A stretch of 64,000 nucleotides of DNA from assembly GCF_012274275.1 (NCBI RefSeq), contig NZ_JAANZA010000002.1, positions 310,001 to 374,000 of the forward strand, read 5' to 3'. Position 1 is the first letter of the stretch, and every line of letters starts with the position of its first letter. A program made the translations under genes and the position numbers. The stretch is from Cryobacterium sp. BB307 (GTDB lineage: Bacteria; Actinomycetota; Actinomycetes; Actinomycetales; Microbacteriaceae). The notes below the pieces were generated by a model that did no database searches, was not told where the DNA came from, and saw nothing but the letters and a program-made list of their open reading frames with translations. Below are positions 24,544 to 32,459 of the stretch, piece after piece.

Positions 24544-25347
24544 ATGTCTGCACAGCATCCGTGGTCGAGGTATATCGCGTTGGGAGACTCCTTCACGGAG
24601 GGAATCGGTGACCCTGAGCCGCGCAGCCCAGGCGGCCATCGCGGCTGGGCGGACCGTGTCGCGGAGGAGCTGAGCTCCCTCACCGAGGACTTCGCCTACG
24701 CCAACCTCGCCATCCGCGGCCGCCTGCTGCAGCAGATCATCGACGAGCAGGTCGAGCCGGCGCTCGAGTTGCGCCCCGACCTCGTTACCATCTCCGCGGG
24801 CGGCAACGACATCATTCGCCCCGGCACCGACCCGGATGACGTAGCCAGCCGGCTCGAAGCCGCCGCCGCGCGACTGCGCTCCAACGGTGCAACGGTTGTG
24901 CTGTTCACCGGACCGGATGTCGGCACTACGGCGGTGCTCGGACGCATCCGCGGCAAGGTGGCCATCTACAACGAGAACCTACGCACGATCGCCTTGCGCC
25001 ACGACCTGGTCATCGCCGACATGTGGGCGCTGCGCGAGCTCAAGGACACCCGGATGTGGGCGCCTGATCGCCTGCACTTCTCCCCCACCGGGCACCACAT
25101 GATTGCGCGCATGGTGCTCGACTCGCTCGGCGTCGAGCACGCGCTCGAGCCGTATCAGCCCGAGCCGCTGCCCGCCGTCTCCTGGCGTCAGGCGAAAATT
25201 CAGGACATCGGCTGGGCGCGCGAGTATCTCGTGCCGTGGGTGGTGCGCCGCATCCGGCACCAGTCATCCGGTGACGGAATCCTGCCGAAGCGCCCGGATG
25301 CGTCCCCGTTTCGCCACGCGATCAAGCCGGACGCCACCGACGCCTAG
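24544..25347 (+). CDS. SGNH/GDSL hydrolase
   Basis: 267 residues. The four SGNH blocks are visible: GDSFTEG (nucleophile Ser), a Gly in AIRGR, the GGND block (SAGGNDII) and the DRLHFSPTGH block with catalytic Asp and His. The enzyme is an esterase or lipase of unknown substrate. No signal peptide is seen, so it is probably cytosolic. The last four bases overlap the end of the convergent desaturase gene. Confidence 0.88.
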   Translation: MSAQHPWSRYIALGDSFTEGIGDPEPRSPGGHRGWADRVAEELSSLTEDFAYANLAIRGRLLQQIIDEQVEPALELRPDLVTISAGGNDIIRPGTDPDDVASRLEAAAARLRSNGATVVLFTGPDVGTTAVLGRIRGKVAIYNENLRTIALRHDLVIADMWALRELKDTRMWAPDRLHFSPTGHHMIARMVLDSLGVEHALEPYQPEPLPAVSWRQAKIQDIGWAREYLVPWVVRRIRHQSSGDGILPKRPDASPFRHAIKPDATDA

Positions 25348-26438
25348 CGTCCGAACTGTGCCGCGGCCGGGCAGTCGAACGGATCGCGGCCAGCGGCAAG
25401 TCCGACCCTGTTCAGGTACCGGATGACGATGCCGTACGACTCCACGAGCGTCGTCTCGGTGAACGGGATGTTGTGGGTGGCGCAGTACTCGCGAGCGATC
25501 TCGTTCGCCTTGCGCAGGTGCGGCCTGGGCATGTTGGGGAACAGGTGGTGCTCGACCTGGTAGTTGAGGCCGCCCATGAAGGTGTCCATGAACCACCCGC
25601 CCTTGATGTTGCGGGACGTCAACACCTGGCGGCGCAGGAAGTCGACCTTGGAGTCGTGCGGCAGGATCGGCATGCCCTTGTGGTTGGGGGCGAAGGATGC
25701 GCCCATGTAGACGCCGAACACCGCGAGCTGCACGCCGAGGAAGGCAAACGCCATCCCCAGCGGCAGGAACAGGAAGATCACCGCGACATACGCGCCGACA
25801 CGGGTGACGAGCATGGTTGCCTCTACCCAGCGGCGCTCCACCTTGCCGCGTGAGAACACCGTGCGGAAGCCGTGGATGTGCAGGTTGATGCCCTCGAGCA
25901 GCAGCGCAGGGAAGAACAGCCAGCCCTGACGGCGGGTGGCCCAGCCGTACAGCCCCTTGGCTCGAGCGGCATCCGTCTCGGTGAACGAGATGAAGTCGCG
26001 CTCGATGTCGGGGTCCTTGCCGAGGATGTTCGGGTTGGCGTGGTGACGGCTGTGCTTGGTCATCCACCACTGGTAGCTGATGCCGACGAACAGGTTCGCG
26101 AGCGTACGTCCGGCGCGGTCGTTGGCGGGGCCGGAGGCGAACACCTGACGGTGGGCGGCCTCGTGCGCAAGGAACGCGTACTGGGTCAGGATGACGCCGA
26201 GCGCCCCAGCGATGAGCAACTGGAACCAGCTGTCACCGAGCAGGATGAATCCGGTGACCGCACCGCCGAGTGCGAGCGTGATGCCGGAGAACATCAGCCA
26301 GTAGAAACCGGTGCGGCGCCGCAGAAGGCCCGCATCCCTAATGGTGTGAAGAAGGGCCGAGTACTCGGATGTCGAGTTTCCCCGACCTCCGCCCGGCCTC
26401 GTCTTCGTGAACGTCACTGTTGGCGTTGCAGAGGTCAC
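25344..26438 (-). CDS. membrane fatty-acid desaturase
   Basis: 364 residues from a GTG. Three His boxes that bind the di-iron centre are present: HEAAH, HSRHH (within TKHSRHHANPN) and QVEHH (QVEHHLFP). Four to six hydrophobic segments surround them (ITLALGGAVTGFILLG, LLIAGALGVILTQYAFL, VGAYVAVIFLFLPLGMAFAFLGVQLAVFGVY). The QxxHH third box is typical of acyl-lipid or acyl-CoA front-end and omega-type enzymes. It adjusts membrane fluidity, often under cold control. A promoter with a direct-repeat operator fills the upstream gap. Confidence 0.9.
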   Translation of the reverse strand: MTSATPTVTFTKTRPGGGRGNSTSEYSALLHTIRDAGLLRRRTGFYWLMFSGITLALGGAVTGFILLGDSWFQLLIAGALGVILTQYAFLAHEAAHRQVFASGPANDRAGRTLANLFVGISYQWWMTKHSRHHANPNILGKDPDIERDFISFTETDAARAKGLYGWATRRQGWLFFPALLLEGINLHIHGFRTVFSRGKVERRWVEATMLVTRVGAYVAVIFLFLPLGMAFAFLGVQLAVFGVYMGASFAPNHKGMPILPHDSKVDFLRRQVLTSRNIKGGWFMDTFMGGLNYQVEHHLFPNMPRPHLRKANEIAREYCATHNIPFTETTLVESYGIVIRYLNRVGLAAGRDPFDCPAAAQFGR

Positions 26439-26508
26439 GGAACCCTCGTTTCACTAGGTACAACCAGAAGCCCTAGCGAAGCGGATGCCGATTGAAGAAT
26501 GTGAAGCC

Positions 26509-26556
26509 AGCCTATGGGCGGTTGCTGGGAATATGTCTCGCCACGCGGAATATGTC
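26509..26556 (-). promoter_or_regulatory. desaturase promoter with direct-repeat operator
   Basis: Reading on the minus strand, GACATATTCC occurs twice, at 26556-26547 and 26537-26528, exactly 19 bases apart. The second copy overlaps a -35 (GACATA), followed by a 17-base spacer and the -10 TAGGCT at 26514-26509. This arrangement is typical of an activator bound to tandem sites next to the -35. Confidence 0.6.
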
Positions 26557-27777
26557 CTATCCGAACAGTTCGGCAGGGTTGGTCAGCCGCCAGAGCGCAT
26601 CCGGTGGGCCGATCGAAGAGTCGAGCACGAGCGGCACTGAGAGGTGTGTGGTGCCCACCTGCACCGCGAGTCTGCCCACTCGGTCCCCTGCGGCGCCGTC
26701 GCGCACCTGGTCGGCCACAACGTCGTAGGACACCGGCGTGCCGCGCCAGGTCACGACCGTGTAGGTCTCGCCGGCAACAGCGCTCGCATGCTGGCCCCAC
26801 GGCGTCACGTAGTCGGCGAACCGGGCGCCGGCCTCGACGACGTCGAGCTCGACGAATCCGGATGTCGCACTCGCCAGCAGCGAACGCACGGACTCACGCA
26901 CCGCATCCGGGTCCTCGCCGCCCATTACGACCCCGACGAGTTGCACGGTCTGATGACCGACCGGCAGGTCAGCGGAGAACAGCAGGTTCGACTGGTCGAG
27001 GCGTCCGGTCTTGATTCCGTCGACGCCGAATTCACCCAGCAGCTTGTTGGAGTTCTCGAGCTCTTCGAAGCCGGGAACCGTTGTACTTGCTGTCGCGACG
27101 ATCTCGGCGATGACCGGATCGGCGAGGGCGAGCTTGCCGAGCTGGATGAGGTCAGTCGTCGTGCTGACGTTCGCGGGGTCAATGCCGGTCGGTTCCACCA
27201 CGCGTGTGTCCGGCATCCCGTTGCGCTGCAGCCAGGACGTTGCAGCGGCGACGAACTCGTCGTTGAACCCGAACGCCCAATCCGCGAGCGATGCCGCGTA
27301 GTTGTTGGCGGAGGTGATGAGGGTGAAGTCCAGGACCTGACGCTGGGACAGCGTGAGACCGGACCACACCGGCTTGGTGCCGCCGCCGAGCCGCTGGTAG
27401 TGGCCGATGAGGGCTTGGTCGTTCGCAGTGAACCTGATCTGCTCTCCGCTCTCGCCGGGCGCCAGCGGCTTCGTCTCGAGCACGACCAGGCTCGTGATGA
27501 CCTTGGTGATGCTGGCCATCGGCAGGGATTCGCTGGAGCCACCGGATGCGAGTACACCCGGATAGCCGACCGCGCCGATCGCGCTCGCCCCGTAGGCGGG
27601 CCAGGTCAACTCCACCGCGGGTTCGTGGATCGCATCAGCCGCCGTCAATTGTGGGGCGATCGCGTCGACCGGGGCGAGCAAGGTGAGCGGTAGGTAGGCG
27701 CTCGCGGTGATCAGCGCGAGCACGCCACCGACAACGCCGAACCGGCGACGAATGTACGTCGCGCGGGTTGGTGCCAT
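26557..27777 (-). CDS. D-alanyl-D-alanine carboxypeptidase-like serine hydrolase (S11)
   Basis: 406 residues. Penicillin-binding motifs are in order: SxxK in MASITKVI, SxN in SANNYA, and KTG in GIKTGRL. One N-terminal hydrophobic segment (FGVVGGVLALITASAYLPLTLLA) anchors or exports it. The C-terminal domain is beta-rich. S11 enzymes trim the terminal D-Ala of peptidoglycan stem peptides. The start lies 7 bases from a TAAGAT -10 element, so the mRNA is probably leaderless. It is divergent from the aminoglycoside-kinase-like gene with only 42 bases between. Confidence 0.85.
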   Translation of the reverse strand: MAPTRATYIRRRFGVVGGVLALITASAYLPLTLLAPVDAIAPQLTAADAIHEPAVELTWPAYGASAIGAVGYPGVLASGGSSESLPMASITKVITSLVVLETKPLAPGESGEQIRFTANDQALIGHYQRLGGGTKPVWSGLTLSQRQVLDFTLITSANNYAASLADWAFGFNDEFVAAATSWLQRNGMPDTRVVEPTGIDPANVSTTTDLIQLGKLALADPVIAEIVATASTTVPGFEELENSNKLLGEFGVDGIKTGRLDQSNLLFSADLPVGHQTVQLVGVVMGGEDPDAVRESVRSLLASATSGFVELDVVEAGARFADYVTPWGQHASAVAGETYTVVTWRGTPVSYDVVADQVRDGAAGDRVGRLAVQVGTTHLSVPLVLDSSIGPPDALWRLTNPAELFG

Positions 27778-27783
27778 GCATTC

Positions 27784-27813
27784 ATCTTATGAGCGGGGTT
27801 CCGCCCTTATGCT
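27784..27813. promoter_or_regulatory. face-to-face leaderless promoters
   Basis: On the minus strand the -10 TAAGAT (27789-27784) is 7 bases from the carboxypeptidase ATG. On the plus strand the -10 TATGCT (27808-27813) is 7 bases from the kinase ATG. Each expected -35 falls on the other's -10, so polymerase can hold only one at a time. Confidence 0.55.
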
Positions 27814-27819
27814 CGCTGA

Positions 27820-28761
27820 ATGGATCCCCAGCCTTTCGATCAGGTTGCCATGGCCGCCTACCCAGACAAGTCCAGCTGGCAGACGGTGGCCGGTGAACTG
27901 CTCCTCGACACGCTGAGCCGCTGGAAGCTTGCGCTGGCCGGCTCGCACGAGGGTGGGCGCGCGGGCATCGTCGTCGAGGTCGTGCAGGAGGACGGCACAC
28001 CCGCGGTGCTGAAGATCGGTGTCCCGCACGAGGAGGGACGCTGGGAAGCTGTCGCGTTGGCAGCCTTCCCGAAGGGAACCGCCCCGCAGTTGCTCCGGCA
28101 GGATGCGACGACCTGGGCGCTCCTGCTCGAAAGCGTCCGGCCCGGCACTCCCCTGCGAGACGCGGGACTCGACCCGATGGAGGCTCTGACGATCGGAGGG
28201 ACGCTGCACGGGCGCATCGCGTCGTCCTCCCCAGTGCGCGGCAGCACGCTGCCCCGCGTCTCCGACTTCGCGGCGTCCGGTGCGCTGCGCATGCGCGACA
28301 GGATCGCCCGCGAAGCCGACCTGTTCGAGCGCCTTGAGATCGAGCCGGAGCCGCTGCACCGTGCTGCCGATGAACTGCTCAGACTCGCGGACCTGTCGAC
28401 TGCTGGTGCGCTAGTGCACGGCGATTTCAACCCTGGCAACATCGTGCACTCGATGGATGACGACAGCGAACGCTGGATGGTCATCGACCCGAAGGGCATG
28501 GTCGGCGACCCGGCCTATGACCTCTGGCCGCTCGTGACCCAGCTCGGCGATCCGCTGAACGACCCGGATCCGGCCGGCCGCCTGTCCGAGCAGCTCATGG
28601 TGGCCGCGAACGCTGCCGGATGCGATCCGCGCCGGACCGCGGAATGGGCCTTCGCCCGAGCCGGTCAGGTCACAGTGTGGTTCGCAGAGGACGGCGACTA
28701 CGACCTCGCGCGCAACGAGGCCCGTGTGCAGGCGCTGTGGGCCGAGGTGCTCGCCGGCTAG
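27820..28761 (+). CDS. aminoglycoside/hydroxyurea phosphotransferase-like kinase
   Basis: 313 residues of the APH(6)/hydroxyurea kinase type. The nucleotide lobe has VLKIGVPHEEGRWEAVAL (Lys and Glu). The catalytic loop is VHGDFNPGNIVHS, and the metal-binding loop is VIDPKGMVGDPAYDLWPL. Such kinases phosphorylate streptomycin-like drugs, but many chromosomal members have no known resistance role. It has no Shine-Dalgarno and is probably translated from a leaderless mRNA. Its stop overlaps the end of the next, convergent gene by four bases. Confidence 0.82.
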   Translation: MDPQPFDQVAMAAYPDKSSWQTVAGELLLDTLSRWKLALAGSHEGGRAGIVVEVVQEDGTPAVLKIGVPHEEGRWEAVALAAFPKGTAPQLLRQDATTWALLLESVRPGTPLRDAGLDPMEALTIGGTLHGRIASSSPVRGSTLPRVSDFAASGALRMRDRIAREADLFERLEIEPEPLHRAADELLRLADLSTAGALVHGDFNPGNIVHSMDDDSERWMVIDPKGMVGDPAYDLWPLVTQLGDPLNDPDPAGRLSEQLMVAANAAGCDPRRTAEWAFARAGQVTVWFAEDGDYDLARNEARVQALWAEVLAG

Positions 28762-29420
28762 CTGCCGCTGGCGTGCCCGCGGACGAACGCGGCGACCGAG
28801 GGCGCGAGCGAAGCGCCGACCTGCGCCGGGGTGCGCTTGATGCCCGCAACCTCGAAGGAGTGCCCGCCGCCCTCCACCCACTCGAGCAGCGCGCTGGCGC
28901 CGATGCGACCCACGACGCCATCGAGCAGCTCGGGCGTCGCGAAGGGGTCCTTGGTCCCCTGCAGGAAGAGCATCGGCACTCGGATGCCGTACAGGTGCTC
29001 GTCGCGCAATGCCTCCGGCTTGCCAGGCGGATGCAGCGGATAGCCGAGGTACACCAGGCCGGCAGCGGGCATGCCCTCTGCGACCGCCATCGACGCCATC
29101 CGCCCGCCGTACGACTTGCCGGCTGCAAGCACGGGCAACCCGGCCGACTCGGTCTCCGCCCAGCGCAACGCATCGCGCCAGGCGGCGATCGCGTCGGCCG
29201 GGCGGCCGGGCATCCGTCGTCCGGCTTCTCGGTACGGCAGGTTGAACCGCAGGGTCGCGACACCGTCGGCGTTGAGCGCGTCGCTGAAGCCGACCAGGAA
29301 CGGGTGGTCATAGCCGGCCCCGGCTCCGTGGGTCACGGCAATGACCGCCCAGGCGTCGTCCGGTCGCTCCCAGACGGCCGAGACACTCGCGTCGCCCACA
29401 GGAACCCTGATCTCGGTCAC
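28758..29420 (-). CDS. alpha/beta hydrolase (dienelactone-hydrolase-like)
   Basis: 220 residues from a GTG at 29420, with GGGGGAG about 8 bases upstream; another GTG at 29441 is possible. The sequence follows the KANL3/Tex30-like branch: VIAVTHGAGAGYDHPFLVG (oxyanion side), FNLPYREAGRR, the nucleophile elbow AAGKSYGGRMAS with Ser, the acid LQGTKDPFATPE and the final His GGGHSFEV. It should be a small cytosolic esterase-like enzyme; no substrate is known. Confidence 0.82.
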   Translation of the reverse strand: MTEIRVPVGDASVSAVWERPDDAWAVIAVTHGAGAGYDHPFLVGFSDALNADGVATLRFNLPYREAGRRMPGRPADAIAAWRDALRWAETESAGLPVLAAGKSYGGRMASMAVAEGMPAAGLVYLGYPLHPPGKPEALRDEHLYGIRVPMLFLQGTKDPFATPELLDGVVGRIGASALLEWVEGGGHSFEVAGIKRTPAQVGASLAPSVAAFVRGHASGS

Positions 29421-29487
29421 TCGTCCATTCTCCCCCGCCACAGTTGGCGATCCTTGTCGAGATACGTCGCGCGGGTGATCCTTTCAC

Positions 29488-29531
29488 GCGCGGGTCAAAT
29501 TCGACCGGCGCATGAAAGTTCGACCCGCGCG
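29488..29531. repeat. intergenic palindrome
   Basis: CGCGCGGGTC (29488-29497) and GACCCGCGCG (29522-29531) pair over 10 bp. It includes CAAATTCGA in the left half and CATGAAAGT in the right half. A shorter CGCGCGGGTGA copy precedes it. It lies beyond the stop of the TrmH-type gene and could end its transcription. Confidence 0.55.
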
Positions 29532-29544
29532 AGCGCGATCAGTG

Positions 29545-30345
29545 TCAGACCCGCAGCTCCCACAGCGCCACCGCGCTCGCCGCCGCCACGTTGAGCGAGT
29601 CCACGCCCCGCAGCATCGGGATCGTCACCACCGTGTCGGCCTCCGCGATCGCCTTGCGCGTGAGCCCGTCGCCCTCGGTGCCGAGCAGCAGCGCGACCCG
29701 CTCCGGCGCGTTGGCGGCGTACTCGTCGAGCGGCACGGCGCCGTCCTCGAGTGCGAGCGCAGCCAGTTGAAAGCCGGCCGCGCGCAGGGGTGCAGCGCCG
29801 TCCGGCCACCACGGGATGCGTGTCCACGGCACCTGCAGCACCGTGCCCATGCTCACGCGCACACTGCGCCGGTACAGCGGATCCGCGCAGCGCGGCGTCA
29901 CCAGCACCGCGTCGGCGCCCAGCCCGGCCGCCGCGCGGAAGATCGCGCCGACGTTCGTGTGATCGGCGATGTCCTCAAGCACCACGACGCGCCGCGCATA
30001 CCGGAGCAACTCCTCCACCGCGGGCAGCTCAGGGCGGTGCATCGCCGCGATAGCGCCGCGATGCAGATTGAAGCCCGTGATCGACTCGAGCACCGCAGCG
30101 TCGGCGACATACACCGGCACGTCGAAGCCGTCGAGCAGCGGCTCAAGCTCGGGCAGCCACTGTTCCTGAAGCAGGACCGACCTCGGGCGATGCCCGGCGG
30201 CGAGTGCACGCGTGATGACCTTGGTCGACTCGGCCAGGTAGAGGCCGCCTGCCGGCTCAAGCTTCCGCCGCAACGCGACGTCGGTGAGGCTCGTGAAGTC
30301 GGCGAGCCCCGGCTCGCTCAGGTCGGTGATTCGGATGATGCGCAG
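29545..30345 (-). CDS. SpoU/TrmH-family RNA 2'-O-methyltransferase
   Basis: 266 residues if it begins at CTG 30345. The SPOUT knot motifs are clear: VVVLEDIADHTNVGAIFRAA (motif 1, Asn), ALLLGTEGDGL (motif 2) and IPMLRGVDSLNVAAASAVAL (motif 3). An N-terminal substrate-binding domain precedes them (AESTKVITRALAAGHRPRSVLLQ). The enzyme methylates a ribose in rRNA or tRNA. The start is unusual. The only ATG/GTG/TTG in frame is a TTG at 30273, which would drop 24 family-like residues (RIIRITDLSEPGLADF onward). CTG at 30345 has GAGGAG 6 bases upstream. Confidence 0.8.
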   Translation of the reverse strand: MRIIRITDLSEPGLADFTSLTDVALRRKLEPAGGLYLAESTKVITRALAAGHRPRSVLLQEQWLPELEPLLDGFDVPVYVADAAVLESITGFNLHRGAIAAMHRPELPAVEELLRYARRVVVLEDIADHTNVGAIFRAAAGLGADAVLVTPRCADPLYRRSVRVSMGTVLQVPWTRIPWWPDGAAPLRAAGFQLAALALEDGAVPLDEYAANAPERVALLLGTEGDGLTRKAIAEADTVVTIPMLRGVDSLNVAAASAVALWELRV

Positions 30346-30432
30346 CGGCTTCTCCTCATAGCTTCAGCGGCGCAAGGAACAACCCGCCCGCTCTCGCGTT
30401 TACTCTAGGGACATTCGCTAGAGAGGTTTCCA

Positions 30433-31278
30433 TTGACTGCCCCCGCACCAAACCCGATCGAGTCCGATGGTGGCCTCGACGCCGTGCTCGAAGTGCTGCA
30501 GGGGCGCAAGCTGGCCATCCTCACCGGCGCAGGACTCAGCACCGACTCCGGCATCCCCGACTATCGCGGGGCTGGCGCACCGCCGCGGAACCCCATGACG
30601 TTCCAGCAGTTCCTCGCCGACGAGGACTACCGCAAGCGCTACTGGGCTGGCAGTCACCTCGGCTGGCAGCGCTTCAGTTCGGTCACCCCCAACGCCGGCC
30701 ACCGCGCGGTAGCGGCTTTGGAGGCATCCGGGGTCGCCACGGGCGTCATCACCCAGAATGTCGACGGCCTGCACCGCCGTGCGGGGTCGCTGCGGGTCAT
30801 CGAACTGCACGGCAGCATGGATCGTGTGCGCTGCCTCGACTGCGGCCAGTTCTACTCGCGCAGGGACATCGCCTCTCAGCTCGCGCACCGCAACCCGTGG
30901 CTGGACCGGGTTACAGAGCGTGAGCTCGGCCCTGATGGCGACGTGATCATCGAGGACCCGTCCGCGTTCGACGTTCCGGTGTGCGGTGTGTGCGGCGGCA
31001 TGCTGAAGCCCGACGTCGTCTACTTCGGCGAGTTTGTGCCGTCGGCGCAGTTCCGGGCCGCCAGCGCGATCATCGGTGCGGCCGATGCGCTGCTGGTCGC
31101 CGGGTCATCGCTCGTCGTGAACTCCGGGATGCGTTTGCTCGACCAGGCGATCAAGCGCGGCCACCCCACGGTGATCGTCAACCGGGGGCCCACTAAGGGC
31201 GATCCACGAGCAACGGTTAAGCTGGACGCAGGGACCTCCGAGGTGCTGACCGTTCTGGCCAAGGAACTTCGCGGCTGA
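30433..31278 (+). CDS. Sir2-family NAD-dependent protein deacetylase
   Basis: 281 residues from a TTG with GAGAGG 6 bases upstream; a TACTCT -10 element lies at 30401-30406. NAD-binding motifs are [16 protein letters not shown] (31-46) and TQNVDGLH (108-115). The catalytic His is H127 in ELHG. A four-Cys zinc ribbon follows (C135, C138, C185, C188). The class is the common bacterial type II-like sirtuin, removing acyl groups from lysines. The next gene, a phosphatase, is 45 bases downstream on the same strand. Confidence 0.9.
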   Translation: MTAPAPNPIESDGGLDAVLEVLQGRKLAILTGAGLSTDSGIPDYRGAGAPPRNPMTFQQFLADEDYRKRYWAGSHLGWQRFSSVTPNAGHRAVAALEASGVATGVITQNVDGLHRRAGSLRVIELHGSMDRVRCLDCGQFYSRRDIASQLAHRNPWLDRVTERELGPDGDVIIEDPSAFDVPVCGVCGGMLKPDVVYFGEFVPSAQFRAASAIIGAADALLVAGSSLVVNSGMRLLDQAIKRGHPTVIVNRGPTKGDPRATVKLDAGTSEVLTVLAKELRG

Positions 31279-31323
31279 AAAAGGCACTCACGTCCCGACG
31301 CGACCGGAAGGACGTTGATAGGG

Positions 31324-31968
31324 ATGACGACGCTGATCTACCTCGTGCGGCACGGCGAGACCGACTGGAACCAAGTTCACCGCATTCAAGGCAGTTCCGA
31401 CATCCCACTGAACGACAACGGGCGCGCACAAGCCAGCAGGGCGGGAGCCCTGCTCGCCCGCCGAAGCTGGGACGGCATCTACTCAAGCCCTCTCGGGCGG
31501 GCGATGGAGACCGCGACCATCATCTCTGACCGGCTCGACCTCGGCGACCCGACTCCCCTGCCATCCATGGTCGAACGCCACTACGGCGAGGCCGAGGGGC
31601 TGACCAACGACGAGGTCGCCGAACGGTATCCCTCGTACGCGCCGGTGCCGGGGCGGGAGTCGCGGGAAGAGGTCATCGCCCGCGTCATGGCGACCCTGAG
31701 CACGCTGGCCAAGGAGCGCCCCGGCGAGCACCTCATTGTCGCCACCCACGGCGGTGTCATCCGCGCCACGCTGCTCGCGGTGGGAGCGGACATCGACCGC
31801 AGCATCCCGATCACGAACGGCTCCATCCACAGCTTCCGCCGGATCGACGGCGGCTTCCAACTGCTCGCCTTCAACGACCCGATCGAGGTTGCATCCGTTG
31901 TTCCCGGCGACGAGGGCATCGAGGAGCAGAACGTCATCGAGGGCCGCGAAGAGAAGGTGGCCGGCTGA
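31324..31968 (+). CDS. histidine phosphatase family protein
   Basis: 214 residues. The phosphohistidine motif LVRHGETDWN is near the start, with the second His block ATHGGVIRATL near residue 140 and the conserved Glu in MVERHYGEAEG. Members include phosphoglycerate-mutase-like broad phosphatases; the substrate is unknown. Start choice is open: ATG 31324 (GGAAGGA 11 bases upstream) is preferred over TTG 31315 (2 bases). The stop overlaps the start of the next gene by one base (TGATG). Confidence 0.88.
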   Translation: MTTLIYLVRHGETDWNQVHRIQGSSDIPLNDNGRAQASRAGALLARRSWDGIYSSPLGRAMETATIISDRLDLGDPTPLPSMVERHYGEAEGLTNDEVAERYPSYAPVPGRESREEVIARVMATLSTLAKERPGEHLIVATHGGVIRATLLAVGADIDRSIPITNGSIHSFRRIDGGFQLLAFNDPIEVASVVPGDEGIEEQNVIEGREEKVAG

Positions 31969-32459
31969 TGGCGGCGCTCGACCGCTTCCTCACCCGGCTC
32001 GAGCAGCTCGGTGTCGAGCTGGACGTCCGGGAGATGGACAGCAGTACCCACACGGCGGCGGATGCTGCTGCCGCCGTCGGCGTCCAGGTCGGGCAGATCG
32101 TCAAGAGCCTGCTCTTCATGGCCGACGGTGAGCCGCTGCTCGTGCTGGTTTCCGGACCGAACCGGGTCGATACCGCGGCTCTCGGGAAGCGCCTCGGCAC
32201 CCCGGTGACCATGGCGGACGCCAAGCGCGTGCGCGAACTGTCCGGGTTCAGCATCGGCGGGGTGCCGCCGTTCGGCCACCCGGCGCCGCTGCGCACAATC
32301 GTCGATCCCGACCTGCTGAGCTACGACGAGGTGTGGGCGGCCGCCGGGTCAGCGACAACCGTGTTCGGCATCGAGCCGTCGCGACTTCTCGAGCTCACCC
32401 GCGGAGAGGTGCTGCCGGTCGGGGCAGACAGCGGCGCCGAACGCGTCAGCGCCGACTAG
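31968..32459 (+). CDS. YbaK/EbsC-type aminoacyl-tRNA deacylase
   Basis: 163 residues. The YbaK/prolyl-tRNA editing fold is visible: TAADAAAAVGVQVGQIVKSLLF with the conserved Lys, LVLVSGPNRVDTAALGKRLG, and the GGVPPFGH motif. Members hydrolyse Cys-tRNAPro or other misacylated tRNAs. It overlaps the phosphatase gene (TGATG), so the two are translated together. Its last 14 bases overlap the convergent glycosyltransferase gene. Confidence 0.88.
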   Translation: MAALDRFLTRLEQLGVELDVREMDSSTHTAADAAAAVGVQVGQIVKSLLFMADGEPLLVLVSGPNRVDTAALGKRLGTPVTMADAKRVRELSGFSIGGVPPFGHPAPLRTIVDPDLLSYDEVWAAAGSATTVFGIEPSRLLELTRGEVLPVGADSGAERVSAD

